This document shows positions 1 through 12,650 of a stretch of DNA of 64,000 nucleotides, piece after piece. The translations under genes and the position numbers were made by a program. Location of the stretch: assembly GCA_038501785.1 (NCBI GenBank), contig JBAMJR010000155.1, positions 12,501-76,500 of the forward strand. The letters run 5' to 3'. The stretch's first letter is position 1, and the number at the start of each line of letters is the position of its first letter. This DNA is from Myoxocephalus aenaeus. Taxonomy: Eukaryota; Chordata; Actinopteri; Perciformes; Cottidae. A model generated the notes under the pieces. That model was not told where the DNA came from. It ran no database searches and was given only the letters and a program-made list of their open reading frames with translations.

Positions 1-889
1 TGAAAGAATGAACGGCCGCCGATCTCGACTCGGCACTCAAGGACCGCTTTTGTCTGAGAGCGGCACTTCTGAATTCCCCCGGTCCTCGGGACTCTCCAGC
101 CCTGTACGTTCTCATTTGAACCACATCATCAGGCTGATTCACACCACGAGAAGTCGGGAATAATGCAGGCGACTAGCCAGTAGGAGAGGGGGGGGGGAAA
201 TCCGCAGCACTCTTTTGAGGACTGCGGATTGAGCATCACCGGCACGTAGCGCTGGCATCGGCCTGTTTGCTGTTTGCTCTGAACTCATTCGGCGGCGGCG
301 CATCCCCTACAGCAGAGGAAGCAGCGCTACGGCTAGACGGGTGTAAACACAATGAGAATTCTGTCTTTCCTGCTCATTTATCTCGAGCGACAAAACCCCC
401 CAATTACAGCCGCGGCCGAATCCTGGAGGAGCATCCCAGTATCGACCTTTAACCCCACATGTGACTTATGTCCTCCTCTGCATACAGTCTGCACTCACAG
501 TGGGATGGATGCATTGGAATGGGACACAACGGAAAAAATAGCTGCAATTAATGATGATTTTTCTGATTGTTTAATTGAACTTTTTTCACTTGTTTTGTTG
601 CCAACATTGCATTATGGGGGAAAAAAAGCAATATTTATTTAGTTTACAACTGTAAAAATCTAATATTTTAGATTTTACAGAGAAATATAACAATATAAAA
701 AATGTGACAATTATTCAATTGCAATTAATGATTGTTGTTTGAATTTCTTTCAAACTACTAATTGTTTAAATTACAATTGGTTACCTAACAGCTACACAGC
801 ATTAGAAAAACAAACAAAGCACGTATTGTCTGATGACGGTCGTGTATTTATTTAACTCTTCACGTCCTCCCCCATCTTTCCCCTCCCAG
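1..889. other. Left edge, no gene supported
   Basis: The first 480 bases are GC-rich and could hold a promoter or 5' untranslated exon of the plus-strand gene that follows, but I see no start codon plus splice donor that joins in frame to the exon at 890. Bases 480-840 are AT-rich, without recognisable coding or repeat structure. A pyrimidine-rich stretch ending in AG at 888-889 is a good splice acceptor for the next exon. Confidence 0.4.
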
Positions 890-1229
890 CGGCCCAGCGG
901 CGCAGGCTCATGACAAAGTCCCCACCGGATCCAAGACCAGCTCCTGCTCGGCCTCCACGCCGGCCCCGGCTCCCGCCGCTTCCTCGGCCCCGACCCCGGC
1001 GCCGCTGCCCGCTCCTGTGCCGGCGACCTCGGCCCGGGCCCCGTCTGTGACCCCCGCGTCCGCGGCTCCGGCCCCGACGGCCGGCTCCTTCCCTCCGTCC
1101 CCGAACTGCCGCATCCGGGAGGTCCACTGCGGCAGCCAGGTGCGGCTGGTCGTCATCGCCATCCGCGACATCACCAAGGGGGAGGAGATCACCGTGGACT
1201 ACAGCCTGACGGAGTGGGGGGACAACTTG
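890..1229 (+). CDS. Exon with truncated SET-domain C-terminus
   Basis: The frame starting at 891 reads an Ala/Pro/Ser-rich stretch followed by SPNC and then REVHCGSQVRLVVIAIRDI and GEEITVDYSL. This is the pattern of the last third of a SET methyltransferase domain: the Asn-Cys of the NHS-x-x-PNC motif and the GEE-x-T-x-DY motif with its tyrosine. The earlier SET motifs, including the GxG cofactor-binding part, are absent here and replaced by low-complexity sequence. The exon ends in phase 0 at a GTCAGT donor and joins cleanly to 2507. Without upstream exons it cannot be said whether any methyltransferase activity remains; as seen, it would not. Confidence 0.75.
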
Positions 1230-3908
1230 GTCAGTGCCTTAAAGAGCTTTCTCCTTTTTATGCTTTCATGTTATTTTGCCAAGTACGTTTGCACGTGCGA
1301 GGAATTTGGCATGAGTGCAATAGTGTAAGACACAATTTGAACAAACAAACAAATTAAGTCGGTTACGAAAAGTGTCAAGTGTATATTTAAGTGAAGAGTC
1401 TGAGTCAGTGTTCGCTGAGGAATTGATGTCTTGCATTTGACTGTTCTTGCTGCTAAATTCTAAGGTGCATATAGACAAACCTGACTGACTTCCAGTGCAC
1501 GGAAGTCTGAGGAAATATTGGCAGCGATCCAAAAAAAACTTGGTGTCGAAGTTGAATAGCGAGGGCGTCATGCAGGTTTTACACTTGACTTTCATCAGGA
1601 AGAAATGAGTGTACAAAGTAAAATGCGTCCCTCCACCAACAGAGGCCCTCAGCAGACCAGCACACAATGCAGCCGCGGGACATTGTGTCTGGGTTGAGCA
1701 GAGCTGCTCATGCGTGCTCTCACCCCGCGGTTTAATTACCCGGTTGAAGTTGTCACACCTTGATTGTGAAGCCTAACCTGAACCCAAACCTGATTTTAAC
1801 ATTTCTAATCCAAAACCAACAGGAAACCTTCTCACTGCCTGCCTGTCCTCGCCAACTTGGTCCTCACAAGTATAGCAACACATTAAACACAGCGTGCATA
1901 TCTCTGATGACTTCGGATAGGCAGCCATACGTGTGTTCACACACTGTTGATTAGTTTCACACAATCGCTGTCTGTCACACACACACACACGCACGCACAC
2001 ACACGCAAAAGCTAAGCAAGGCATGGGGTTACCATGGTGATGCTTGAGCTCCAGTTCCCTCTCTACCTATAGTGCTTTAGCAACAGTAACCATGGTTATT
2101 GCATGACATCTGTTCCTTTAATGGATCTCATTAGATCAAATCAATTATACTCAACAGAAAGATGACACCAGAATACGTTTAAGGAAGCGGAGTTGACAAA
2201 CGTGAGGGACGAGTGGAACCACAGTCGCTCGCAGTTCCTTAAAAGACATATTTTAATATCTTGGAATTTGGTTTAAATAAGGTTTTTTGAGGTTAATTGA
2301 ACCTGATCGATGCGTCTTGCTCATGAGTATTCGACATGTGTGTTTGGAGAACATCTCTTTTCACTTCTTTTGTTTGCTTGTCAGAGATTTGGAGCCGTAA
2401 TCGGCCTCAGGGGCCCACCTGACTCTCCTGAGTGGCAGCTGGGGCTGATTGTGACGGCAGACATTAAGTGAGCCATTTCTTAACGACCGCTTTGTGTCGC
2501 CCGCAGGGTTTCCGTGGGACCATGTCTCCAGCGCAGCACGAGTGTAACTCCGACACAGAGAACAACAACAATGTCAAAAAGGTAAGAGAAGGAACCTTTT
2601 CCCTAAAGCTGCCTTCAGACGCGAAGGTCCCGGGACAGAGGATGTCGTATGTGTGCAGATTGTAAAGACCGCTGAGGCTGAGACCGCTGAGGCGATTTTG
2701 GGCTCTACAAAATAAATTGAATTGAAGAGATGATAAGGTACGGCGGGGAGAAGACAGGCCTTGGATTAGTCAGCGAAAATTTCCAGCGCTGCGCCACGCC
2801 ATGGCTCTCCATATAGAAAACAACTAAAGGCACAGCAGCTTAACAGCACACAGTTAGACCGGAAAAAAACTCAAGTTGTATTATTTTAAGAAGTGACAAC
2901 AATTGCCAAATCTAGGCGACCCACTGCACTCTGCCTGCTCTCTAAATGGCAGACAGAAACAGTTAGCGACCAGATGGCGAACATAGCGCAGCATTTAGCA
3001 GCTGAAGAGTCCCCAAAAACCACAAACAGCCGAATGAGAGTGAATATTGGATTTACAATCCATACTCCAAACCAATGATATTGTTGCCAGCTGCTGGATG
3101 TTTAAACAGGCAACTATTAGCTACTAACTAGTTCACCATCAACTTTAAATAAGATAATCCTGAAGTGTTGTTGTTTATGCTGCCGCTAAGTGGCCAAAAT
3201 ATACAATTAGTTCAGGTTTAAGACACAATTTCCTCCAAATTCATCTTTTGGTTTCTTTGGAAACATCGTGATCTTCACTAGAATCCAAAATCTGCTATTG
3301 TTGCACTGTCAAATCAGTGGTTTTAAAGTAAAAAAAAGCCACGTCACATTCAGCAAATGCGTCAGATCAGCATAAACGTGACCAATGCTTATACTTAACG
3401 GCCTAATAATACCGTATGAGGCTAAGCCCCATACGTCCTATATTATATTGCTTTCAGAGATCATAAAGGACAGTCTATGGTTTGTTACGGCGCAGAATTA
3501 AGGGAGTAGAGACAAATAAGGAGTGTTGTTCATGTCGTGTCACATGACGGTCGTACTGTTGTTGATAAATAAATAAAAAGTCTCGCTACAGGTTCGAGAT
3601 GTTCACGTTGATATTATAGTGACAGACAATTTAGAGACATGGTGAAATCGTTATATGACTACATTTTGAATTCTATTAGCGTTTAATTTGCAGGGTCAAA
3701 CAGGACATGGTAACATCATTATGATGTGTAATATGTTTTTGATGTTTACGAGCTCCAAATTGCTTCAAAGTAATAAAATAAACAATCCATTAGTGTAAAA
3801 CCTTTTTTGACAACAGCAAAGTAATGTCACGGGTCTCTGGACCACTCGGAAATTGTGTTTGCAGAGAAAATACAAAATGATGAACGTGCACAAGCCACTG
3901 AAGGAGTT

Positions 3909-3949
<41 letters not shown>

Positions 3950-6900
3950 CGTCTTAACACACACATTTGCAACAACAAAAAATATGAATACTGCAAAAAC
4001 ATCTCTCTGGACAGCGGATGACATGTTCAGTTTTTTTCTCCCACCCTGTCACTGTCTCTTATTTCCAGGAGGATGAGCCTCTCTCCCTGACAGCCCAGCA
4101 GCAGCGGCAGCAGCAGGAGTACGTCACCCCCTCCTGGTCCCTCTCTCCCTCCTCCTCCCCCATCTCCCACTCTGACGCCAGTGACTCAGACGGCGGAGAC
4201 GAAGACAACACCAGCCCCCGGGGGCGGGCGCTACGCCGGCGCAAGAAACGGCGCGGCGCTCATTTAAAGAAGAAGACCCCCCACCGGACCCCGCCCAGGC
4301 GGCCGCCGTCTGTCCACCACGCCGGCAATGCTCTTCACCACCGCCCGCTCCCTTCATCCCACCCAGCGGCGCAGTCCTCCCCTCCCTGCTCCTCCTCCTC
4401 TTCAGCCAAGGCCGCGTTCAAAGCTCCGGCTCCGCTGGGCTCCATCACCAAAGACGACGGCGGCTTAAATATCCCCAGAGGAGGAGTGTCCATAGACTCC
4501 ATGCGCCAAACCTGTGAGCACTGTGGACGCCACTTCCGCTCCCTGGGTCGCCACCTGGATAAGCACCACTCCCACCAGCCGGAGGTGTGCTCGGCCCTGG
4601 TGGAGCGCTACACGCAGATGCCCCGCCTCCACGCGCCGGGCCCGAACCCTGCCACCGCTCTGGCGCTCGCCCTGCAGCACTCCAAGGCCTCGCAGGGCCC
4701 AGATCTCACACAGCTCGGCGTCCAGGACCTCTCCATGCCCTCGGCTGCTCTCACAGCAGCCAACCAATCCCTCGCCTCCTCTGGAAGAAACCCCGCCCCC
4801 TCGGTGCTGACTCCCCCGCGAGGACAGAACGCAGTGCCGGTGTCGGTGCTGAAGCGAAGCCCGGCTCCCTTGTGCCCGCCGCAGTCCAGGAAGGGAGCGC
4901 CGGTGAGGATAAAGACGGAGCGGCCGGGGGAGGAGGAGGACGAGGAGAACGAAGACGATGTGGAGGTCGTGGAGGTGAAGAGGCCCAAAGAGGAGGAGGA
5001 TGTTGAGGTGGTGTGCTCTCAACCCTTCAGCAACATGCTGGCCAAAGAGATGGAGCTGCCAAAAATGGAGGAAAATGAGGAGGACGAGGAAGAGGAGGAC
5101 GAGGATGAGGAGAATGGAGTGATGGAGGTGGACGATGAAAGTGGGGCAGAGGATAAGGAAAAGGACTTGCTGAGGTAACTTGTGGTCTTTGCCTGCGTTG
5201 TGAGTACATTTAAAAGTAGGTCTGCAGCTAATGACTATTCTTATTGCTGATTCATCATTTTGACAACTATTTTGTCCAAAAACCGAAGACAAAACAAAAA
5301 AAGCCTATTTTAAGAATACATTCCAGTGGTCAAAAAAGTCAACATATGTGTAAAGATAGATGTGATGATTTCCGAAATTCACAACATATAATCTTATCTA
5401 ACGAAATATATTTGTTGGAGTTCAGCCTTTCAAAGACAACATTTCAAAACTCCCGCTTGCCTCGTGGACGCACGCTGATGAGTTACAGATCAGCTACACA
5501 TTCATAAAAGAATAAAGACTCTTTCATAGAAGGATATGCGCTCCGAGGGGATTATTTCCGCCCGACATCATGTCAGGTGTCTGCTCGTTTCTCTCTCGGT
5601 GCAGAAAAATCCAAACGGTTGGCGTCATTTATCAGATTCAGATTATTTATATCGAGTAATATATCCTTTGGGCTCGTATCTTTTTTTAAAAATAGATCAT
5701 CGGTGGGTTTTCTTGCCAGATTCGCTTGCGGTAAAACAATGAATCCGACAGACGGGAAAAACTACGGCTGCAGATGGCGAGCCGGCCGCTTAGCCGCACG
5801 TGTCCAGCTGTGTCGCTCCAAGACCGGATGAAAATATTAATAATTAAAAGATGAGAACCGCTGCGTCTCTTCTGTTTTGCCACAAATATCGGCCGATCGA
5901 TCGGAGCGGCCTCAGTTTACCATCGTGTGTGACAAAGAAAAGCATCAAATTCTCACATTTGAGATGCTGGAAAAAAATGATCTTATTATCACAGAAAAGT
6001 AATTAATTACTCAAATTCAATTAATTAATTAGTTGCAGCCCCAAAACAAACTAAACAAATGTAGCGACTATGAACACAAAGATTCCATCTCATTGTTCTC
6101 CCCAGTGTGCAGTTTGATTGCAGGAAACTACCTCTAAGTAACCCGTTGCTCTCCCCCTCTCCTTTCAGCGGCTCGGGGCGTCACCACATGCTGCCCCTCC
6201 TCTCGTCCTTGTCCTCCCTGGTGCTGTACCTTCGCCGGCTGCAGCACTCGGCCTTCCTGTCCCTCTCTCGGCAGCTCCAATCGGCCGAGGCCTGGCGCCT
6301 CCTCTGCCACTCCAGCCTGGCTCTCCTCATCCTGTACAACCGGCGGCGCGAGTGCGAGGTCTCCAAGCTGTCCATCGCCGAGTATCGCGCTCGCATCACC
6401 CCCCAGTGCCCCGTTCCCGTCCCGCCCGGCGCCCCGCCGGCTCTCACTCCGCTGGAGGCCTCTCTGTCCCCGTTCGAGCGCCTGGTGCTCCCCCACCTGC
6501 CCCGAGTCGGGGTCCAGGGCAAACGTGGACGCGTGCAGCCGCTCATCCTGCCGCCTCACTGCGAGCCGTGCCTGGAGCTCCTCCTGGAGACGCGGCAGGA
6601 CGTGGGAGTGGACCCGGCGAACCCGTACGTCTTCGCCCGGCCCTACCACTCCCCCGCCACGCCGCTGCGAGGCACCGACCTCCTCCGCAGCCTGGCCCGC
6701 TCGAGCGGCACCCGCAACCCCCGCGCCCTGACCCAGACCCGGGTTCGCCGGCAGGTGGCCATCCTGACCCAGCTGCTGCTGCTGGGAGAAGGGGAGGAGC
6801 CCGGGCAGCCCGGGGGCAGCGCGGTGGAGAGGCTGGAGCACTTCCTGGAGAGGGAGTACCACGTGACGCAGAACTGTGCCGGTATTGGCCAAGACCCGGG

Positions 6901-8154
6901 CCTGATGGGCCGAGTGGGCCGAGTGGTGCTCTGCGGGGAGAGAGATGGAGTGCTGTTCAGAGGAATGAGCCTGAACCACATCTGCCTGGAACTGGATGGT
7001 GAGAACGAACGAGTGGCGTCTGTTAACCAGCCGCCGTGTCGTCAGACACCCCACGGCTGGAAAAGGGTCACGACCCTTCTTCCAGTTTGTGCGGATGCTC
7101 GTGTGTGTTTGATTGAACATCAGACTAATTCAGTTCTCCTCTCTCTGCACCTTTCTCGCCTCCTCTTTCCAGTGATGTCGGGAAACTCTGCCGACTCCTA
7201 CTCAGAGGGAGAGTCCGACGGGGAGCAGGGGAAGGAGAAGTCGGAGGCGCCGGCCCCCGCTCCGGCTCCGCCTCCGGCTCCGATCCCCACACCCACCCTT
7301 CTGTATGTGCGGAAGGGCAAGAACAACGGGCGGGTGGGGCGACCCAAGAAGCTCAAGAACCTGCAGCAAACCGCTCCGGCTTCTCTTCAACCTCCCACTG
7401 CGAACCGCAGGAGAGGCTCAGGTCAGCCCAAATCAGGTTTGTTATAAGTAGAAGTGTGATTGCCTGATTTCACAAAACAGTGAATGAATAAAATTGTGCA
7501 GGTGAGATAAAAATAAATAAAAAAAAAGGTGCTTTGCTACTGCTTGAAGTGGGCCGAGACTTTTCCCTGCGTACTCTTTTCGACCGTTCGTCATAATATT
7601 TTTTATTTGTCAACAAATATGATTAAGGAAACATAACTTAAACGTTATCTGAATCTGACCTTCCCGATTTACGGGATATGATTTCACGGGGCGGACAGTT
7701 CCAGAAGAATTAAACGTTCAGACGAAGGAGTGTTGAGTGATGAGTGTAGAGCATAAGTTTTGTCTTTAAGCTTCTTGGGTGATTATCTAACTTAACAATA
7801 AATAGATATACGATATAATAAAGAACTTCCCAGACTGGAACATTATTGCAGTATTATAGGTTTACTATTGAAGATGCATAAAGTATAATACAACAATAAA
7901 AACACAGCTAACCAACAACTAAATAACAGTGGAAAAAATGTAATGTAAATATGCATGTTTAGTCGAGAATGTTGAAAATGGACATTACAATTCTTTTAGG
8001 TGACATTTCTTTGTCCAAATAGCACAAAACCAGACATTGAACTCACTGTCATCGAAGACAAAGAAGCAAACATTTACACTTCTTGTTAATTTTCTTTAGA
8101 TTATCTAGACAATGAATTGATTCATTGTTCAAATTTATAGATTACAAAAAGTAT

Positions 8155-8246
<92 letters not shown>

Positions 8247-8331
8247 CTTTACCCATCACACATTTAACTGCCATCCCCCTTAAACACACTGAAACCTACA
8301 CACAACTTGGTTACATGTAAACACAGTCCTT

Positions 8332-8411
<80 letters not shown>

Positions 8412-9586
8412 TGAAGAGAGGACTGCTAGTGACTTGTGTTTGATTGAAAATGACCCAGATCTAATTGGAAGCGGCCTAGATCTTCATCAATCAGCAGGAT
8501 GAGTTGTAACTGTGTCATTTAAATGTCAACAGTAGAAAAGATTTCCATCCCTTGTTCTGATTTGAATACCAGACACAGCCGGTGCTCGCTCGCTTTCTGA
8601 CTTGAGGGCAAACTAACCTGAACTTCAGGCGACCAAAAAAAAACAAAAAAAAACACGAAGCATGTGTGGAACATTTTCACAACCACTGAATTTATAGTAA
8701 TAGAACACATTTAAGCTTTGCTTATACTTCATACTGTGTCGTGCGCTGCGTTATTCTCCCAAACACCAGAGGGCGAACAAACAAAATGAACTGTGAGGAA
8801 TCAAAAAGACAACGAGAGAAACTCAGAGATGAACACAGACTGTTGGTGTAACCGACAAAGCCATAAACTAACCTCCACTATGATGAGGAGGGAGGCTAAT
8901 TATCTGTAAGCTCAGATAATAATAATATAATCAATCACTTTATTAACCACTTTATTGTCTTTATACAAGCCCTTTTAATAAACAAGTCAAGTCATAAATA
9001 TATTATATAGAAAGATTGAATATCATGTAAACTATTTGATTTGGCTGCAAAATATTTACTCGGATGTCGATTTTTAACACCTCCTGACGCTAAAGCATTT
9101 AAAAGCCAATCGGCCTCCGATATGTAAATAGTGCTTTTATCAGTGAACTACTTCACACCGGCTTCACTACAGCGAGTATAAACTAAGGTTTATACTTGAA
9201 CAGAGAAAAAAAAACTACTTAAAGGCAAAACAAGCCAACTGGCTCCAACACGGTGGAATCTGAAGAGCACACGCATGAGAGCGAGCGGAGCCGGTAGAAC
9301 GCCCGCTCATCCCTCCTTTTTCCCGTTTGCAGGAAAGCGCGGCGTCCTGAAGCGGCCCTGGTCGGAGGCGGAGCGCGCGGCGGTGGAGGAGCACCTGAAC
9401 CACAACATCGCCGAGCTCCGCGTGCCCGCCAAGGCCGACTGCGAGCGCTGCCTGCAGCAGTGCCCCCTGCTGGTCAGCAACCACCGCGACTGGCGGGCCA
9501 TCAAGTTCTACTGCCACAATCGCATCCAGCTGCTGAAGAAGAACCAGCGGCGGGAGAACGAGCCCCTGCCGCTCATCGTCTGCTGA
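890..9586 (+). CDS. Domesticated Crypton-like recombinase gene with SET tail and C2H2 finger (gene span, partial 5')
   Basis: Six exons (890-1229, 2507-2581, 4069-5174, 6169-6998, 7173-7421, 9333-9586) have good GT-AG junctions and matching phases (0, 0, 2, 1, 1). Joined, they read 951 codons including the stop. The first base of exon 890 completes a codon from an upstream exon, so the 5' end is missing or unrecognised; the only in-frame ATG in that exon is at 1017. Domain order is partial SET tail, S/P-rich and basic region, C2H2 finger, acidic region, tyrosine-recombinase-like domain, AT-hook-like motif, and a C-terminal domain found in many fish recombinase-derived proteins. The fold resemblance rests on remembered family patterns. 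Loss of the active-site residues argues for a host-adopted nuclear protein, perhaps chromatin-bound, rather than an active transposon. I do not know an accepted gene name. Confidence 0.8.
2507..2581 (+). CDS. Short linker exon
   Basis: This 75-base exon encodes 25 residues in phase 0 on both sides, starting GFRGTMSPAQHE and ending in an asparagine run and VKK. It has a CCCGCAG acceptor and a GTAAGA donor. It carries no recognised domain but keeps the frame open between the SET-tail exon and the finger exon, which is the main reason for accepting it. Confidence 0.7.
4069..5174 (+). CDS. Exon with basic region, C2H2 finger and acidic region
   Basis: The 1106-base exon starts EDEPLSLTAQQQ and is rich in Gln, then Ser. 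A strongly basic stretch (RALRRRKKRRGAHLKKK) is a likely nuclear localisation signal. A single zinc finger follows, with C-x2-C and a histidine pair (CEHCGRHFRSLGRHLDKHH). The last third is acidic and contains VRIKTE followed by acidic residues, which fits a SUMO-acceptor motif. The exon ends two bases into a codon at CTGAG|GTAACT and joins to 6169. Transcriptional or chromatin roles are inference. Confidence 0.8.
6169..6998 (+). CDS. Exon with inactivated tyrosine-recombinase-like domain
   Basis: The exon encodes about 277 residues. The stretch ILYNRRRECEVSKL, then GKRGR, NPYVFARP, LRGTDLLR and TQTRVRRQVA follows the pattern of a multicopy fish family related to Crypton-type tyrosine recombinases. 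Arginines in the RRRECE and TRVRRQ positions are kept. In family members the next block reads like LGH-D-I-x-V-H-REYYRL; here it reads FLEREYHVTQNCAGIGQD, so the histidines and the tyrosine nucleophile appear to be replaced. DNA cleavage is therefore not expected. The donor is GATG|GTGAGA, phase 1. Confidence 0.75.
7173..7421 (+). CDS. Exon with AT-hook-like motif
   Basis: It joins in phase 1 to 6998 and reads a Ser/Glu-rich segment, an Ala-Pro repeat segment and then NNGRVGRPKKLK, whose GRP core with flanking basic residues resembles an AT-hook for minor-groove binding. The chosen donor is CTCAG|GTCAGC at 7421. A second possible donor at 7436 keeps the same phase and would add five residues. 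Confidence 0.75.
8158..8252. repeat. (CA)n microsatellite
   Basis: About 47 CA units in the last intron of the plus-strand gene. A second tract of about 37 units lies at 8335-8409, with roughly 80 bases between. Confidence 0.97.
9333..9586 (+). CDS. Terminal coding exon
   Basis: After a TTTGCAG acceptor the exon reads GKRGVLKRPWSEAERAAV, then a C-x2-C pair (CERC) and DWRAIKFYCHNRI, and stops at 9584-9586. This W-x-E-A plus C-x2-C plus W-x-x-I/V-K-x-[FY] layout closes many fish recombinase-derived proteins. The codons are strongly GC-biased, unlike the surrounding noncoding DNA, which supports real coding. Confidence 0.8.
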
Positions 9587-11300
9587 AGAGGGTGGGTGGG
9601 GGGGGGGGAGTATTCGGGGGAGGGAGGGATGAAGGGAGGGATGGAGGGAGGGAGGGAGGGGTGCAGGTGATCAGAGCAGATTCTCAAATGGTACCCAGCT
9701 GCCCAGGAAGCACACTAGTTTTGAGATGACGGTCCTAAATTTCACTCTTCTGTTAGTTTGTATTCTAATTTCGACACCTGATGGTCAGTTTATTTTTGAG
9801 CCCAACAACAACAACAACAGAAATCTGAATGATTTTTTTTTTATTTTTTGCTGCTCTACTTTAAAGGTCTTAAAGAAAATGACACTATAGAGTCTTGATG
9901 GTGCTCCTGGTTCGAGGAGGTCGCAGTGCAATCCTTGTCTAAAGCGGCGCACTTGGACGGGTGCCGTTTGAGACACGCCTGAGGAGGGAGGCGGGTTCAG
10001 AGACCACGGCACGGGCCGCAGCCTTTGTTGTGTTTGTATATGGACTTTTTTTTTCTTTCTTTTTCTCTCCTTCCAAAAAGGACACACTAAACTGAAATGT
10101 ACACGAGGAGGGCGGTGGATTCCTCCAGTGTTGTTGAACGTCGTGAAGTAGCGTCAGTGTTTTATGGAGACTTCAATAGGACAAACTTTCCTTCTAGCGG
10201 CTATATAATTAGAGTAGGCCTAACTACTTCTAACCTAGAAGAATAACCAGATATTTCACGCAAGCTAGTTTGTCTTTTTCATACTGCTGACTGCAATTCT
10301 GACAATGGTTTTGCTATATATTCGGACCATCATATTTACATGTACGGTACTAGGTGAGGACTTTAGTTTAAAGTGTTTAACACGAGATTGCGATGGAGAG
10401 TTTTTTTGACAAACTCCAGAGTGTGGGTTTCATGTGAGAGACAATGAAAAGGTCGCAGAATGTAGTGAAGTTCCTTTGCGATACCTAAGATGTTTAGTTA
10501 AGACACAGAAACATGAGAACGGTTCCGGTAACGGGGTTGGACCCAAGAAGTCAACAACTTGGGTCTTGTTTCCTTTTGTTGTTGTTTCTGCCTGTTGCAC
10601 ATTTGTTATTCAAAGCAGTAAAAAAAAAAGAAGAAAAAAAGAAGAAAAAAAAGAAGTGCTGTAGGCCAATGAGCAGGATATCACTTTATATGTGGAGAGG
10701 AGACTTCCCTTGGTTGTGTTTCAAAGTTTCTTAAAAAGTGGGCATTTATCAGAGACGTGATGGTTCCGTTAGTTTCCACGTTTGTTGCCACGTTTGTTGC
10801 CACGTTAGTTGCGTTGTCTGTGTTGTCTTTGCCCGTTGGCGAGAGCTCCTCCTGTCCGGCCACACTACACGCAGCTCCACCGGACTAAAACCTCCACGAA
10901 ACCTCAAGACAGATTACTTGAAGTTATTTAAAACGTTTTTTGCAGAATCTTTATGTTCTCTCTTGCTCTAGCCGTGCCAGTTACATTGTACATAACAAAT
11001 ATATTATCAATATAGCTAACTGGTTGTTTGTGCTAGACTATATGTAGCCTTCTCTTTTTTTCATTTTTTTTTTCTTTTTCATTTCTGAGCTATTGCTATC
11101 TGTAAATAAGCCTGTTTGTAAATACTCATCAGAGAAACAAAGAAAAAACACAATGTATGACATGCCTTGGTTATTGTGTTATGTTTTTTCTTTTTTTTAT
11201 AAGTCTTATAAAAATGTAAAGCTCCACGATTGTGTTGTGGTTTTTCCTTCAATGCTCCGTTTTCACCGAAAGTGAAACAATTTTCTCAGTTGAAAACGTT
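9587..11300 (+). other. Probable 3' untranslated region and intergenic DNA
   Basis: After the stop comes a G-rich purine tract (about 9588-9660) and then mixed AT-rich sequence with A/G-rich runs near 10621-10655. I did not find a convincing AATAAA signal, so the transcript end is not fixed. No other coding region is supported. Confidence 0.4.
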
Positions 11301-12424
11301 TTTGTCATGTATTACGTAATTGTTTAGGATTGATGTTATTGGGGGAGGGGGACCAGAAACCCAGAATGCATTCTGTCTCCCACGTGCAGTTCACTATCAA
11401 CGACACTAGATGGAGCTGTTGGTTCATGAATCAAAAACCGTTCTGAGAAATCAAAGGAACGGTTCTGAGGATGCAGATTTTTTCCTCCGGTGACACATCA
11501 GTTCAAGTATTTATTCTTTCTGGATGAAAGCCAGACCCAACATGAAGGCGCCATCACAACTACACAACAAACAAGTCTCCTACTTAATTGGACAACGCAG
11601 CCTGTGTGTAGAGAGATGTGGACACATCCTCTGAGTCAGATACATGAGACCTCGGGGAACAACAATACATTGATTAGGCCTTAGTTTAACCTCGTTTCAC
11701 TTGAGGGTCATTTGTTGCTCGTCAGGAGAAAACCGTCCCCGTAAACTAATGTCAAACTACACTTCCCCCACGCGCTGCTCTCCCAGAAGAGACGGCGTCA
11801 TGCTGCTTAGTGCCGCGCCACGATGCGACCGCGGTGACGTCATCGGCTACGGAAGCTGCCAGGACTTGCGTCTGTATTTCTCACAGTTAGACCCCAATGA
11901 AGGCTTTCTCAGAGGTTAATTCGCCACGCATTACAACAGCACTGTACCGCACGCTAATGTGATTTTTTATTTTTTTATTTCCCACAGTTAGATCTTTATT
12001 AGACTTGTGTTGAGGCCTGTTAACCTCATGACCTCCGCTCCAAAAAGGCTCCCCAAAATGAAGAGAGAATAATCAAAAGAAAGGTAACATTTGTGAGATT
12101 TCTGCAGATATGAAAGCATGCGTTGTATATACTGTATGTTACTGGGTGTGTGTAAATGAAAAAAATAAGATTAACACAGATTAAATTAAAGATTTTTCCA
12201 AACAAAACTATGCTTGTATAAGGACTAACCCTGTGGAATGACGCGGTAGCAGCCTCAAACCTCTAGCAAGCCGTATCCCAACATATGAACACAAAATTCA
12301 GTAGAGGCTTGTTGAGGAGGAATCTTCAAATTGCCCATTTGGGTACATATGGATACCATCTGTGCCATCTGAAATGCTCTCAGGCATCTAATTTAATTTA
12401 ATGTACATGTCATGTGCGTCTGTG

Positions 12425-12650
12425 GGTCACTGGCAGAGCAGGGTCGGCCCTTCAATCAGAGGATCGGGGGTTCAATCCGCTACTAAATTTTCGATGTGTG
12501 TTAAGACACTTAACCCAAAAATTGCGGCATATGAATGGTAAGACAGTTCAGATGGGCAGGTGACACCTTGTATGAGTGTTTTAATGGTTGTGAATGGAGT
12601 AGTCGTGAGACTAGAAAAGTGCTATACAAGCACAAGTTCATTTACCATTT
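12425..12650 (+). mobile_element. tRNA-derived SINE
   Basis: The head carries a B-box-like GGGGTTCAATCC and the body includes GACACTTAACCCAAAAATTG and the tail AAGTGCTATACAAG. The same family occurs at 46166-46430 (plus) and 35280-35945 (minus). RNA polymerase III drives such elements when intact; this copy is diverged and shortened. Confidence 0.8.

Noticed and set aside
267..642. Small plus-strand open frames near the left edge
   Set aside because: No domain, no supported splice donor in phase with the exon at 890.
4465..5292. 275-residue open frame on the minus strand
   Set aside because: It is the complement of the acidic and basic exon 4069-5174 and has no domain of its own.
6134..7120. 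328-residue open frame on the minus strand
   Set aside because: It is the complement of the GC-rich recombinase exon, whose plus-strand reading has domain motifs and matching splice sites.
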